Source of the DNA: Ichthyophonus hoferi
Lineage: Eukaryota; Opisthokonta; Ichthyosporea; Ichthyophonida; Ichthyophonidae
NCBI GenBank assembly: GCA_002751075.1
Contig: NAOQ01000081.1
Location: forward strand, 118,141 to 182,140
Length of the DNA: 64,000 nucleotides
Direction: 5' to 3'
Both the position numbers and the translations under genes were made by a program. The stretch's first letter is position 1. Each line of letters opens with the position of its first letter. The notes below the pieces were generated by a model that worked only from the letters and a program-made list of their open reading frames with translations, ran no database searches and was not told where the DNA came from. This document shows positions 45,725-64,000 of the stretch, in pieces.

Positions 45725-48700
45725 CCTTATAGATCAAACTCGTTCATTATACTTCCTTGGTTTGTTTAGATGCTGAAATGATCAAAGTTTGTTGGGATTG
45801 GGAGAGAGATAAATTTGATATTAAGTGTATGTCAAATATAGTATGTAAGTTCTATATCAGCAGAAATTTCAACTCTGTAATTGCAAATAATGATAAACAT
45901 TTTTGTATTCATTTAGTTTTTATATTGGAGGTAAATGCGCCATATACATACCTAAAAATATAATAGTTCTTGAGTTCTTGTTACCCCGCACATATGTGGT
46001 TTCAAGTTTAGCGGTAAGTTCAGTGGTGTGTCTTGGTGGATGTATAGATATAATCAGGTAAATACTGTATGGATTTCTGTACTGGAAAATAGAGAAGACA
46101 ACAGACAGCATGAAGTATGTATTGAGCATAAATGGCATGGAAGTGATTTAACACTTAAAAATTAGAGGAAAAAACCTGATTTTTCAGATAGCAGTAGAAG
46201 GTACTATATACTAAAACAACATACAAACCTGTTCGCTACACTATATCTTTGCCAAAGTTCTTATGAACCCACATTCATATACCTTTTTTGTATTTACATT
46301 TCATAGCTGCTGCCTAAATTATCTGGTCATCTAACTACTCCCTCAGGATGCACGTAAGTCTTGTTATTCCAAATTGCTGTTTCCCGAAATGCAAAGACTA
46401 GCACAAGTCTCCATTTCACTATTTTATAGCAAGGCCGTGGCTTCACCGATGACTTTTTAAAGTATATATGGGTAGATGGTTTGGATGTCGAAGCTTGTGC
46501 TTTTTTATCATGCTTAAACCAAGCCTTTCTAAAGGCATGTATACTTAAAAAAAATGAGCTCCACGGAGAAAGACGACATACTTATAATAGCCAGTTGAAA
46601 TAATGAAAATCATAATTTATAAAGCTTTCGCTTGTTGCACTGATGGCCAATTAAGACAAAAAAGTAATATTATGAGGATTACATTACTGTCACATTATAG
46701 TTGTGTCTATATATATATAGTATTTCCATACCTTTTCATGCTTTTCAGTATCAGACATACATAAATCACTCTAAAACTCCATACTAAGTAAAACAAAGAG
46801 TTGATACTTAAATATCGATATATAAAATGAGTTCATAGGATTCTAACTTAAACTTGTAATTAAAGTATATACATATACTGAAGTAATTATGAAAATCCTA
46901 GTTATGACTGTCGAGTTATGTGTTGTATTTTACCCAGTGATTAATATTCCCAATAGTTAATATATATATTTTAGTTCGTGCTCGTAGTAATTGGAATTAT
47001 TTTCAGAGATCAAATTAATCTTTCGTTTATTTGGTTAATTCTTAAACACCAAAGACAATAAGCAGAGTTTTAAAACAGAACCAAATGAGCTTCTTTCAAG
47101 GCCAATTAATGCAAAAACTCATTAACGAAGTTCTAACTTAGAACTATTACATCAACTAGAAATCTAAGCCTTGCTCTTTTTTTATTTCGAATCATTTATG
47201 ATGCACATACTTATTACTACGCCGTGACTATCATTATATCATACCCTAGCATACCCATTTTGGTATGCAATTCCATATAAGAACTGGATCAAAAGATGAA
47301 AGCTGACTAGTGGAAGTGAAGCATTTCACGTTTCCGCAAATATCTTTTTGTCATAGAGCATTTTTCATTCCCTCCCAGCTTGTATTTTACATTATGAATA
47401 CATCAACTAAGTTTGATGAGTGGAGATTGTTGTACACTGGACTCATTGAAGTGGATATATGGTAGCAGCCAGGGTTGTTTGCATCTTCAACTTTGAGAAG
47501 AAAAGCATCGTATGATTGTGACTGGATTAATTTACTGTTATTTTATGTTACTATATGAAAAGGATTACACTTGGCTGAATCGAGTATAATAAATAATGAA
47601 ATGTTTGGTTATTTACTTTTACTGAGTATAATACTTCTAATTATGACGTCCCACACCTTGCTTGTTGTTTAAGATACCTATGGGTTGGAGCATTCCGTTA
47701 TCACTCGCAATATAGACACGAATAATCTCTTATCGACGAACGGCAACCTCCGCGATAAGTGTTAAAAAATCGATATGAAATTAAAATTTAACTGAACAAA
47801 CCAATCATCATTTCTACTTGAATTATCCTGTAAGATAATAAGAAAATCCATAGATGGACTTCTTTGATAGCCTTATCTTCACATAGTTGAGCGCAATAGT
47901 TGACGAGTATCGGCAGTAAAGGAGGATATTGCACCTGATCATTTTTATTGTACTTGTTCTTGAAGTATTTAAAAATTATATTTGCCAATAAAAATACAGG
48001 ATGCTTGCATGACATAAAATATATACCCAATAGTAAATTATTTATGCCCTACATGACCGACTTAAGTTCTATAATATGAGTGTGAGTGCCATATATACGT
48101 ATACATACAGCTAAATAATAATGAAATAATCGTGATAAATGAATGGCAATACTGTCAATAATCTTTATTTTTATTTTTTATTTTACAAATTAACATATTA
48201 TCTTATTAGCAATAAGAAACAAAACCCAAATATAGTCATGCAAGATATTGTATTCAATCATTCAAGGAACCCCGTTTTATTGGTGATATGATTTCAGAAA
48301 GCCGAATGTGCATCCTTGTGCTGCCAAAACGTGTTGGCTTGCCAGCAAAGTCTCTCTGTGAAGTCCTCAGAGAAAATGAAAATTACAACCTGAAATATTT
48401 TTGTCAAATAAGGCCATTATTTACATTATGGACTGTACCTTAGTGGATGAATTAGATAAAACATATTTGGCCAATAGCCGACCGATCCTAGTTGATTTAA
48501 GGAATTCTTGATCTTAATGCTTTCTGTTGTTGACTATTATTATCTTTACTGTACAAATAACATGGAGTATTGTCAACCACGCCAGTATATAAATATATTA
48601 TCGTATGTGTCCTTTTATTAACTTATAGGTAATACAATAAAGACTTGAGAAGATGGTCTCTGGCCTAGATAATAGTTTTATTGTATTTGGTTGTCTTTCC

Positions 48701-48757
48701 TTTAATATTCATGTATAAGGAGGCTAAGCAGGGAGACACAATTATCGAAGCTGCGAC
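45725..48757. other. Intergenic between Myc and RanBP1
   Basis: About 3 kb of AT-rich DNA with no supported gene. Frames at 45757-45963 (+), 45920-46138 (-) and 47788-48030 (-) lack homology and splice context. The RanBP1 promoter should lie at the right end. Confidence 0.35.
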
Positions 48758-51079
48758 ATGTCTCTTACCTCTGTAGAATTTAATACTTTGGAGAAGCACG
48801 AAGACACCATTTATGTACAGTAAGTATTGTAAGCCTCATAGTGGTATAGCCTCAAAGTGTCTATCATATACCCTATAGTGGTATAACCTTACAGTATCTA
48901 TCTTGTAAGGTATGGTATGGTATGCTTTATATATATGAAATATAGTTTTATTGACAGTTTATTTAGCATTATTTTTGATAAGTTCCATGTTTTGTTTTAT
49001 TATAGAGCAGATAAAAAAAGAAAAACTTAAAAATATTTGTGGGATTATTTGAATCTTTCTCGTCAATTATTTCTGTAACAGTTCAATCTTGTGCCATTAT
49101 ACATATAGCTTCTCTCTCTTGCTCTTTCTCTTGCTCTTTCTCTTGCTCTTTCTCTTTCACTTCCTCTTTTCCATATACTACACAGAAGTACAAGTTCCTC
49201 CTTCAGTGTATACATCTATATAACGATACACTTGTTGTCCTCTAGTTCTTCGACCCTGTTTCTTAAGCACATCATTACACTCTGCTTGCCCACAGACATG
49301 CCAAGCTATTCCGGTTTAGCAAAGAGCTAGCCGAGTGGAAGGAGCGAGGTGAAGGGGATATCAAGCTATTGTTACACAAACAAAAGGGGACTGTCAGGCT
49401 TCTGATGCACAGAGATTACACTATGACAATCTGTGCTAATCATAACAGTAAGTGCTATATGTATGCACGTGAATAGGTGTGTAAATGTGTATGTTTTGTG
49501 TATACCTTTGCCTCCGTACATGGATAAAACCATATCTGCTTGTTTTCGTCATATAATCTCCTCATAAGCAATAGCTTATAGGTAGTGTATCTGTTCATTT
49601 ATATATGGGGAATCATAATGGCCAAGTAGATCTTTACATAAGCGTGTAATATTATGTACATGTATGTTAGATAGTTCACATGATAATATGATAGTGTGCA
49701 TGTATGTATGCGTGCATGCATGTCCCCTATTTTCACTGATGTTATGTATAGATCTGGCCCTATACAAAGATATGAATGTCAATAAAATTTATTTACACAT
49801 TTCTTCTATATATATATTCCTATACTTAGCATAAACTTACATAGAATATGTACCTGTATACACTACCTACATTTTAATGAATCAGACAACTAACAAGTAC
49901 ATATACACACACACCTACCCACACCCTTTTATACAGTTGACAGAACTATGGGTCTATCCTTTCTTTCTGACAGTGATAATAAGTCTGTAGTATATAATTG
50001 CCCTGGTGATTTTACCGACGAAGAGGCCAAAATGGAAACATTTGCCATCCGATTTGCATCAAGGAAAGGTATGTTTATAGGAAGAGAGGTAAAGATGGGT
50101 CTGTCATTCTTTATTTCTTTGGGAGAGAACGCACGCTTATAGGGCCACAGAGATATATACGTATATAATATAAGATACAAACAAACAAACTTACCTGCAT
50201 ACAGTGCATTTTAATACTTACACATAATTTATTAAATAATAAAAGCAATAATATATATATATATATATATAAAATACTGCAAGTAATACAATCATTCGGA
50301 CCCTTGCATTTACAGTGTGTATACATAAAGTTACCAAAGGTTAGTGATTATTAAAGTATAGATGTGCATTCTAGTGTCTATAATCATAGAGAAGACTGCA
50401 TGTCTTTAGTTGTACAAATAACCAAACTGTGATGTAAACCCAGTGGTTAAAGTCACATATATATATTCCTTGGTGTGTGCATATTAGTAAACAATTCTTA
50501 ACTATAGCAACTAAGATAACTAAAATTTTACAAGTGGAGACCATATTGTTTATTGCAGTATTTAATGCCTTGGTTTATAGTAGTGTACCTTATAGATGGC
50601 AAGGAGTAAACAGGATATGATAGTAATAGTATAAAGGTAGTCACATACTTATTGTGTTATAGACTATGGTTTGTCTGCAGTCATACTATTATTTTAAAAT
50701 ATTAAGAATCAATAGATTGTAGGACAGTGCTTTGCACAATCAATCCATAAATTTACACACACATATATTTATATACTTACGATTTATTATACTCTGGACA
50801 TACTATTACATTTGAATTGTCACTTAGACATACATACACTTATATATAATATGCTACTCTTTCATACACATACATATACCCTTTTGCCCACTCCCATCCC
50901 CTTATGTAGAGGCCTCCGACTTTCGTCAGATATTTACAGAGTCACAAAGGAACAACGAAATGTTTGGCAACCCATACACAAGACAGATAGTTGGGCTTTC
51001 ACAGATAGAAAAGGAAAAAAAGAAAGCACTGATAAAGGAAGAGGAATTGATGTTTACGTTGGATAATATGACTCTATAG
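48758..51079 (+). CDS. RANBP1: Ran-binding protein 1, complete, 4 exons
   Basis: Exons: 48758-48819, 49296-49447, 49937-50068, 50910-51079, with all junctions GT/AG and in phase. The total is 516 nt or 171 residues (human has about 200). The Ran-binding domain starts at about residue 22: [18 protein letters not shown] (22-39), [18 protein letters not shown] (41-58), then TMTICANH, and [10 protein letters not shown] in exon 3. This order is diagnostic of RanBP1 and the RanBP2 repeats, and a single short copy indicates RanBP1. The protein binds Ran-GTP in the cytoplasm and helps RanGAP trigger hydrolysis and export-complex release. The N-terminus is shorter than in vertebrates. The C-terminus is lysine/glutamate-rich and ends [11 protein letters not shown], possibly a leucine-type export signal (inference). 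The first Met in frame was chosen as the start. Confidence 0.93.
49115..49158. repeat. (TCTCTTGCTCTT) pyrimidine repeat in RanBP1 intron 1
   Basis: Three to four 12-base CTCTTG/CTCTTT units lie about 140-180 bases before the exon 2 acceptor. They give a spurious Ser-Cys-Ser-Phe frame and may add to the local polypyrimidine character. Confidence 0.75.
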
Positions 51080-51937
51080 AACGTGACATATTAACAGTGA
51101 GGATGGAGTATTCGGCATTTATTATTATTGGTTATTGCTATTTTTTGATATTACTAATAATTTTTATTGCACTGTACATACTCCCTTGGACTGTATCCAG
51201 CCAATATCCTGACTTTGCTTAATTTCTCATTAGTACAACTCCTTACTAACTCACAATACTACATTACTTATATATGTATAGGTAAACAGGAAAGTAAAGG
51301 AACAAAATGCTAAGATAAAAGAGCAATAAATACCATTAGTTTACCTTGTGCTCTCCCTCTTTATACTCTTTCACTCTTTATATAATAGATATTCTTTTCA
51401 TTCTTGCAAACTTATCTACTCATTATATTTTATTTCTTACCCTGTTAAGTTTACAAAAAAATTAGAGGTTTTCGGTGCATATTTCTGCACACATACAAGG
51501 CCATCACAACTATAACACAAACGTATGGCTTGAACGTTTCTTTTTTCTACTAAGATCTAGATCCTTTCTTTATATACCAACCCCTATATTCATACGTACA
51601 TGCATATCATATCGTCCAATTGTCCCGCATTCAAGCCATTTGTCCTGCGTATTCTATAAACCGATTTATATTTAGAAGTTAAACAACTGAAAGCAAACCT
51701 CAGGTCTTAAAAAGCTTCAATACATTTCCGTCATTTTGCCTTGATAATCGAAGAAGAACGGCTTTTATAAGAATAAAATATTAGTAAACCTTATATTACT
51801 AAGAGTATATTAAGTATATATAGGCACGGATACACTTTCGTGTGGAAACGAATTCATTCTATAATTAAGGCTTCAGGACATTATACATACGTACACCTTT
51901 TCATACGTTTAGGTTGTTTTAACCTCCTACTTTAAAC

Positions 51938-52069
51938 ATGGATCAGTCTAACTTTATCTTGAAAATGCCGACCCGGCCCAGCCCGGAAAACCGTACTAGC
52001 TTGCCAGAGTATTATAGACAATATGTATTTGCTCCCTCCTCCTCCTGCGCTACCCTAATCTATCGTATA
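51938..52069 (+). CDS. Possible first exon of an unrecognised gene
   Basis: ATG at 51938 opens 44 codons in locally GC-richer sequence (MDQSNFILKMPTRPSPENR, then SLPEYYRQYVFAPSSS) and ends at a good donor (GTAAGTAAC) in phase 0. Downstream pieces at 52.16-52.34 kb and 52.58-52.67 kb look weakly exon-like and join each other in phase. I could not join them in phase to this exon. No family is recognised. It may be a real small gene or chance. Confidence 0.28.
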
Positions 52070-53081
52070 GTAAGTAACTCACATATAGTTATTACTTTAA
52101 CATATAAGTATTTTTAAACTATACTGTAAATGCATACACGATCTATTGCAAAACATTTTTTATTATTTAGTACTGACACCTCTTCCATGTGCCTGATCAA
52201 TTTAGCCACCTATCCCAGTTGCTCTCTAAGGAAAGGTGAGGTAATTATTGAAGTGAAGTCAAGAATTCAAGGCACTCGTAGCATTTTGTTTTTACACTTT
52301 TATATACCAGATTATTCTTATATTTATATTAACAACGGGTAATTCCTTGTTATATTTATAGTTGCATGTGTAGGGCAAATAGGAGTGTTAAATAGATTTT
52401 AACAGGTATTACTATCATGTAAGATATGAGCATGCCTCCTTTTGTACCATTGTAGCGCAAACTGTCCTCTCTATATACAGTAATAAACAGACACAAACAA
52501 GAGAGACACCAAATAGCATAGTTGTCATAAGTTTTCTATATTTTTTATTATTAATGTTTTTCAAATGTATTTATAGGTCAGAATCCTGTTTAAAATTAAA
52601 GTATTTCATACAAACTAGGAACGAATTAAAATTTGATATAAAGATTTATGTCATTTTTTTCGGTAAACGACTCGTATATTATACTATACTATACATCTTT
52701 CATTGGAATATGTATGTACCGTCCCAATTCAGATATACGAATATTTCTCACCAGCTATACTCTTAATCTCCCTAATATAGCCTCTCTCCCAGATACATAA
52801 GAGCCATAGTCAACCCATTAAGACTGTGCACTGGGAATACCATATAAATTTAGTGTTTAAACTTTTAACTATAACTTAGCTGTAAAATCTATTCTCTTGT
52901 GAATAGGCAAAAGGAATTGTGTCAGAAAGAGAAAGTGTGTGCCAACTAAACGGATAGTAGAGAGAGAAAGGAAGAAAAACCAGTTTTAATAGAACTAATG
53001 ATACGCATGGATACAGGGTTGACCAATAAGCCATAAGGATTAAAATAAAGATGAATACATCTAATTGATTCAACTATAACA
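52070..53081. other. Region between the doubtful exon and PI4K2
   Basis: Apart from the weak exon-like pieces near 52.2 and 52.6 kb, nothing is recognised. A TTTATT near 52545 could be the minus-strand polyadenylation signal of PI4K2. Confidence 0.3.
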
Positions 53082-58729
<5,648 letters not shown>

Positions 58730-60962
58730 TTAATATCTGTGATCTAAATGTGGATGTGCATATATAGTTATAGTTATCGTATTTGTTGTTGTAGAAATAA
58801 TTGAAACCAGACTCAACTAGTTGACTTTCCAGCAAAGTATCTGAATTATTTATTTACTTCAAACTTTTTGATAACTATAGACATAGTATAAAAAACATAA
58901 GGCGCATTAGTTAAATAGTAAATGTTGATGGCTGAGAACCGTCAATTTGACGATTGAGAACAGCCATATTTTTTTTGACGACTGAAACCAGTATCTTGAT
59001 TAGTTGTTTTTGCTCCTTTTTGCACTTTCCAATCTTTTCTTGATAACATGGCTCTTTAGCTGACTACCTTCTCATTGGTTTAACTGCTTGCATAATATGT
59101 ATTGAGAAACCAAATTACTAAATTGAAAACAGAATGCAATTAGAAAAAAAGCTGTACAATTAACTAACGTTGAACTGGTAACAAAAATTGATGGTTGTAA
59201 CAATCTGTGGCAGTTCTAGTGACTGATCCACTGGCTTCGGGGTCTCCAATTGAGTGTTGTATAATAGGACTATATATATGCATTATGATATTGTTTAATA
59301 ACTATTCAATGAATGCAAAAGTTTTCGTGTGTGCACATGTACACAGGCATCCAGGGTTGCCGCACACACCCACATTTGCCAGGGGCCATATCATATATAT
59401 GTGAACACCCCGCTTATTATGGAGTTTTGTTTTATTTTATACTCTGTTTTATCGCCACTAATTTCAATAACTTAAATAGAGCCAATCATAAATATTCATA
59501 TTATCTAATCAAACCCACGATAGGTCAAAGAGACCCACTAGAATTATCTGATTTTACCACAATACTATTACGCACTCTATTTGGGTGAATTAACTCATTT
59601 CTTCGTTGATGTATTCGTGTTCACAGGCTGCATACTAGGGCAAGAATCGATCTACTTATTATATGGCCTTCAATCGAACCTCTTACTCATCCGTGGCTAG
59701 CGATCTTGTAGCAATTGTTATCAAAAAAATATATATATTTGTTGAACGCATTGGTTCTAAGAGTTCCAAACGCAATATTTTTGGTTTTCAATTTACAAAA
59801 GACAAATATATTAACACATGCATAGGCTAATTATTGGTAGTTTTAAAAGCATTGACGTTTAGATCATTTTGTATAGAGAAAGATTAGTATGATGCCCTTA
59901 GCTAACCGGTAACTTAACGTATGAGATTATTATCCTAGCAGTGCTAAAGGCTTCAATGTTGAAGCGCATTCACCCTACATTATCTCGCCATGTGTATGAT
60001 GATGGCCACCTATTATAAGGTGATAGAAGTTATGTGGAAAAGGTAGTTCCCACAGATCAGGGTCTGTCGCTTATTCTCACCGATCAGTTAATGAATAAGA
60101 GTAATTTTTTCTATTTTCATTCGAACAGCTATATGTTTTTTTCTATAGAAAAACTCTTCTTGGTAGCATAGCCTCCAGAAGACAACGGAATTGGATGTGA
60201 ATTCTCTTTAAAAGAATTGGCGCCTTATAGTCTTACTTTTTGTAGATCATAGTCTACATGCAGTTAGATAGTTCAAACGATACAAGGATTTGTCTGTATT
60301 TGAACCTGTTTGATACCAACTGACTTGTTACACATGCATCATTATATTATTTACACTAATGTTCACTTGCTGTGCACCCTTTATTGAGTCGATACTATTA
60401 GTTCTGCTAATTAATCCATGTATATGCGTCGATGCTGCCGAGTCGTTTTAGCGTTGACTATTGAGATACTATATTTAGTATAATGAAGATAGATCGCACG
60501 TTAGCGGTACCCTATAATCTATGAAACATAAAATGCGTGCATACGTATTTTTTCCGTTATCAATTCTGCTATCTCAGTTAACTATAATAGGTGAATTGAA
60601 TACATCATTTTCTACCTTGATTTTTTGTACGATATTACACGAATCACATCAGCTATCAAGGTAAAATGCGATTAATTGTAGTTGCGATAGTATGAGCTGG
60701 AATTTTTAATGGAGCCGCCGAGCATTCTTATTAAAATACTTTGGACCAATAGAATTGATTCCTGGATAGTGTCATTAAATTCATAGGAGAGCCTCTCATA
60801 CGTAATCTCATCCAGTATTTAAAATAGATTTGTATAGAAAGGATATAATCTCAATAAATACAATTATAAAGTACTACGTACGGCACGGATATTCTCTCGT
60901 ATCATAAAAAAATAATGATTGCTTAAAATCCGGTATTTTTTTGGTAGATAAACCTTACTTAG
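58730..60962. other. Intergenic, upstream of PI4K2
   Basis: No supported gene. Frames at 59207-59404 and 59313-59588 (+) have no homology. Words resembling GACGATTGAGAACAG and GACGACTGAAACCAG around 58.94-59.0 kb are short near-repeats. Confidence 0.35.
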
Positions 60963-61098
60963 TCCTGGATTAATATTTCAACAATAGATTGCATCAACTA
61001 TTTTTCCAGACTATATATATAATAGTAATTGTTAACAATATTTAAAGATTATAGCTATATATAAAAATAACCAAATTAATTAAATATCTGTTTTAACA
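60963..61098 (+). mobile_element. LTR-like interspersed repeat, partial copy D (fossil)
   Basis: Only the 3' third of the family is present, from TCCTGGATTAATATTTC through CTATTTTTCCAGACTATA to TGTTTTAACA. It matches the same part of the inverted copy C and is old. Confidence 0.45.
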
Positions 61099-62002
61099 AA
61101 GAGGTATTAGAAGAAAGAGACATTTTCCCTTCGTAAAGTCCGTTGAAGTAATTTTTACTTTAGTTGTATTGCAATTACTACAACAGTATGTACTGGCAGA
61201 AGGCGTAGCGTACACATGAAGTTGGATATGAGCGAGTTCACTCGAAATGTCAACGTTGAACAACAGTATTTTGCCATGTAAAAGTCTGTGTTATCACCTC
61301 TCACTCAGTAGACTATGAAATTCCAGGTTGGGCATTTGTGAGACCTTGCTCGAGCCTGGTTGCTAAAGATGTACATGTTAGTACGGGGTTCTCTGTATCA
61401 TGATCGGATGGTCCTGGTCTGAAAAATCTCGAGTCTAGTCTTTTTCAAGGGACTATAATACACAGAAAGAAAAAATTGTTGTAAAAAAAAACCAAAGAAA
61501 CTAATGCAAGAATTTGATGGAAGTAATGTTTAAAATAATAGTTATTTATTATTTAGCCGAGGTAGTTTCTATTTTTCCACCCATAGTAGCAATCTTTTAA
61601 TTCCAAATGAAAATATAAATAAATCAGTCATCTTTATCAAATCTATTATTACGATACAAGGGCAATATATAATCTGTGCATTCCTTGAAAAGGATTAAGC
61701 CAATTGTATTCCAGATATTACGTTACAAGTAAGGAATTAATAGATTCTTAGTCATACATAGATCAGGAGAGTGCAGGCCCTGGTTCAAGAGTCAGCATAC
61801 ACTACTGGCTGAAGGCGATAAAGAAGAATAAAAAGAGTTAAAGAGGTGCAAATAGAAATAAAGAATTTTAAATTGACGTAAAGTACGCAACTCACTTCTA
61901 CTAAGGGGCATGTAAACATGGTCCTACAAATCAATTAGGTTCGGTATAAGGATTGACCAAAATTAGCATGAAGGTTTATCACATAAACTGTTAAACTTGG
62001 AT

Positions 62003-62645
62003 TCACTGGTAACTGGCATTTCCAGCTCGTTTTCTTGACACTTTGATGATGCCTTAATAGAGAAATAATTTTTGTAGAAAGAAATGTTTAAGTCTGAATA
62101 ATTATGTCTGATTTGACAGCCCAACGACTCGATATGCTATAGAATTTGGCCGAGGTTCCAGGTAAATACCTTCATGAGCCCGTTGGTCAAGTTTTGAAAT
62201 ACCCTGTTTATAGTATATGACTTGACAACCCACTGCATGAGGTCTTTTGAATGGTATAGCTCAAATTAGATGCTACATAATGTATGAGGTGACGCACTTT
62301 TGAAGTGTTAATGTCAGCAGTAAGGTGAAGGTCAAAACAGCACTGTTCATGATTTTGGCCCAGAATGTTTTGCTGAGACCATCTTAGATAAAATTAGAAT
62401 TCAAGAGACTGCAGGCAGTGAGTTGCTAAGTTATATACCATAAACAGGGTACTTCAAAAGTTAGCCAACAGGGCTATGAAGGCATTTACCCAGGACTTCA
62501 GCCAAACTCTATAGTATATTGAGTCTTTGTACTATCAGGGCAGATACATACTCAAACTTTCAACATTTCTTTCTACAAAAATTCTTTCCCTATGAAAAGA
62601 TCTTCAAAGTGTCAAGAAAAAGAGCTGGAAGTGAGGAAACTCCTA
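62003..62645. mobile_element. Foldback-type element with long inverted arms
   Basis: The left arm (62003-62236) and right arm (62414-62645) are imperfect inverted copies over about 230 bases. TCTTGACACTTTGA, TTTTTGTAGAAAGAAATGTT, the TTTGGC-containing block, CCTTCATAGCCC-like sequence and TACCCTGTTTAT each occur once in each arm, in mirrored order. The 177-base centre shows weaker mirrored similarity. No coding frame is present. The structure fits a foldback or hairpin-type non-autonomous DNA transposon; no target-site duplication was recognised. Confidence 0.82.
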
Positions 62646-64000
62646 GTTCAGCATCAAGCGAAGTGAATAGTTCTATTATTTAGATAGATTGAAGTTACAT
62701 ATTAGTTATAAAATTCTCACTTAGGTATATGCTTATGCTAATTGAAAGAATTAATTTCAGAAGTATTTCATATTATAAATAACTTAGAATTTAATTAAAG
62801 AATTCCAAAAATATTTTCTGTCATGTCAATATATTCTTAATTAGTATGACTTATAACATCAAACAAACTAATGTTAACAAGAGGTTCCTGCTTTATGATG
62901 GTAATGAGGACCAAGCTACCACTAATGAAGATACTGATATGTCTCTTGCTCCTGTACCAGGGGCCACACTCCCACAGATATTACTTTCTGCATCAGTTTC
63001 CCGTTCAATTACTAGCACAAACCCTATTGTGTTTGCAATCCAATTTGATTCCTAATTATAATATACATGTATATTGCTGTTCATTCTGTTCTAGCTTAGT
63101 TACCAGCCATTTCATACCTCTCAGGAGTCACACAATCCCGTAGAATAAGATATTGATTAGGCTATATGTTTCAACTCCAAGTAATGGATAGAGATAGGGC
63201 CTGGATATTGCTAAGGAGATCGTAATACTAGTATGTATCCGTTCAAATAGAAAATTGATTGCGCTTGGTTAACCCCTGCACTACTGTGATCCTTGACTTT
63301 TATCATCATATTGACTTTTAATGGCTTTTTCCCTTTTTTCTTGAACATAACACTATAAGCATATTGACTGTACGGTATATGGACGCAACAGAAAGCATAG
63401 GAAGATAAATCAAGAGTTGGTCTGACACATTAAACTCGTCAGCCAGGAGCAAAAGCAAAGTTATACAAATACATGCCCAGCATACTAGAATAAAACAGAA
63501 TGAACCTCTCCATTACGATGGTTGCTTGATTTCATCCAAATAATTAAAATCATACTACTATAGCATATATGCACATCATTTAACCGTGACTGTGTTTCTT
63601 TGTATCATTTTACAATGAAAGCTGGAAGAGGTATGTTGGCAAACATAGTTAACTTTAAAGCTAGTACCCAATGAAACATAAGTATCACAACTGATTCATC
63701 GCCTAGTTTGTAAGTTTTTAGTACAGCAAGAAAGTACAAAAGAAAACAACCATATATATTTACCACAATATTGGAGAAAGGTAGCTTCAATAGAAGCAAG
63801 AGGCAAGATATTTAAGAAATCCAGCACAAATCCAGTTTAAACAAAGATGAACAAATTTGCCCTTTATGCAATGCACTGTTGATTGTAGTTATGTAGTTAA
63901 TATCTCACTTTGTTGTAGTTATTATTTCACAGTTTTGTAGCTATTCTCTCAACTATGTTTTGATGGCAGCCAATAATTACAAGCATAGAATAAAAAAAAA
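62646..64000. other. Right end of window, one unexplained short ORF
   Basis: A plus-strand frame at 62846-63055 (69 codons) begins MTYNIKQTNVNKRFLLYDGN and is less low-complexity than other spurious frames here (it includes APVPGATLPQILL). It has no recognised family and could be an exon, a transposon relic or chance. The rest is AT-rich with nothing recognised. Confidence 0.25.

Noticed and set aside
45757-45963. Plus-strand 68-codon frame after Myc
   Set aside because: It lies just past the Myc polyadenylation signal and has no homology or splice context.
49039-49245. Plus-strand Ser/Cys/Phe-rich frame
   Set aside because: It is generated by a CTCTTG/CTCTTT repeat inside RanBP1 intron 1 and is not joined to the RanBP1 frame.

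Overview
Animal nuclear DNA: AT-rich, split by many short introns with GT/AG junctions, with genes on both strands and several microsatellites. A Myc-type bHLH-leucine-zipper gene with a recognisable Myc box I, plus PRMT3, RBM39, RanBP1, PI4K2 and NFATC2IP-like genes, points to a metazoan. The divergent Myc, compact genes and low GC suggest an early-branching animal such as a sponge; this placement is inference. Nothing in the window looks bacterial, viral-episomal or CRISPR-like. | Layout: the last exon of an RBM39-like splicing factor (350-490, +) converges on a complete 13-exon PRMT3 gene (1759-10368, -). A decayed Tc1/mariner element (about 10.8-12.5 kb) and an LTR-like repeat (13.1-13.5 kb) follow. 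Next is an NFATC2IP/Rad60-like gene with two SUMO-like domains (14937-22407, -), then a 7-kb gene-poor stretch. An unrecognised 4-exon coiled-coil gene (29653-33277, -) has a 337-base N gap in its first intron. From 33.3 to 44.1 kb the DNA is gene-poor and rich in decayed repeats, including Ty1/copia fragments. Then come an uninterrupted Myc coding frame (44101-45318, +), RanBP1 in four exons (48758-51079, +), a doubtful small exon (51.9 kb, +) and PI4K2 in ten exons (53082-58729, -). The last 5 kb hold a repeat fragment, a 640-bp near-palindromic foldback element and one short unexplained ORF. | The exon models were built by hand from splice signals, reading phase and remembered family sequences. 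For PRMT3, RanBP1 and PI4K2 every junction is in phase and the total length is divisible by three. The genes are ordinary eukaryotic neighbours with separate nuclear, nuclear-transport and membrane-lipid jobs, and nothing suggests co-transcription. Myc, PRMT3, RBM39 and the NFATC2IP-like protein are all nuclear regulators (transcription, arginine methylation, splicing, SUMO-linked functions), but their proximity may be chance. No clearly new molecular system was found. The most notable items are the intronless divergent Myc, the unidentified coiled-coil gene, the foldback element and the repeat-linked assembly gaps.
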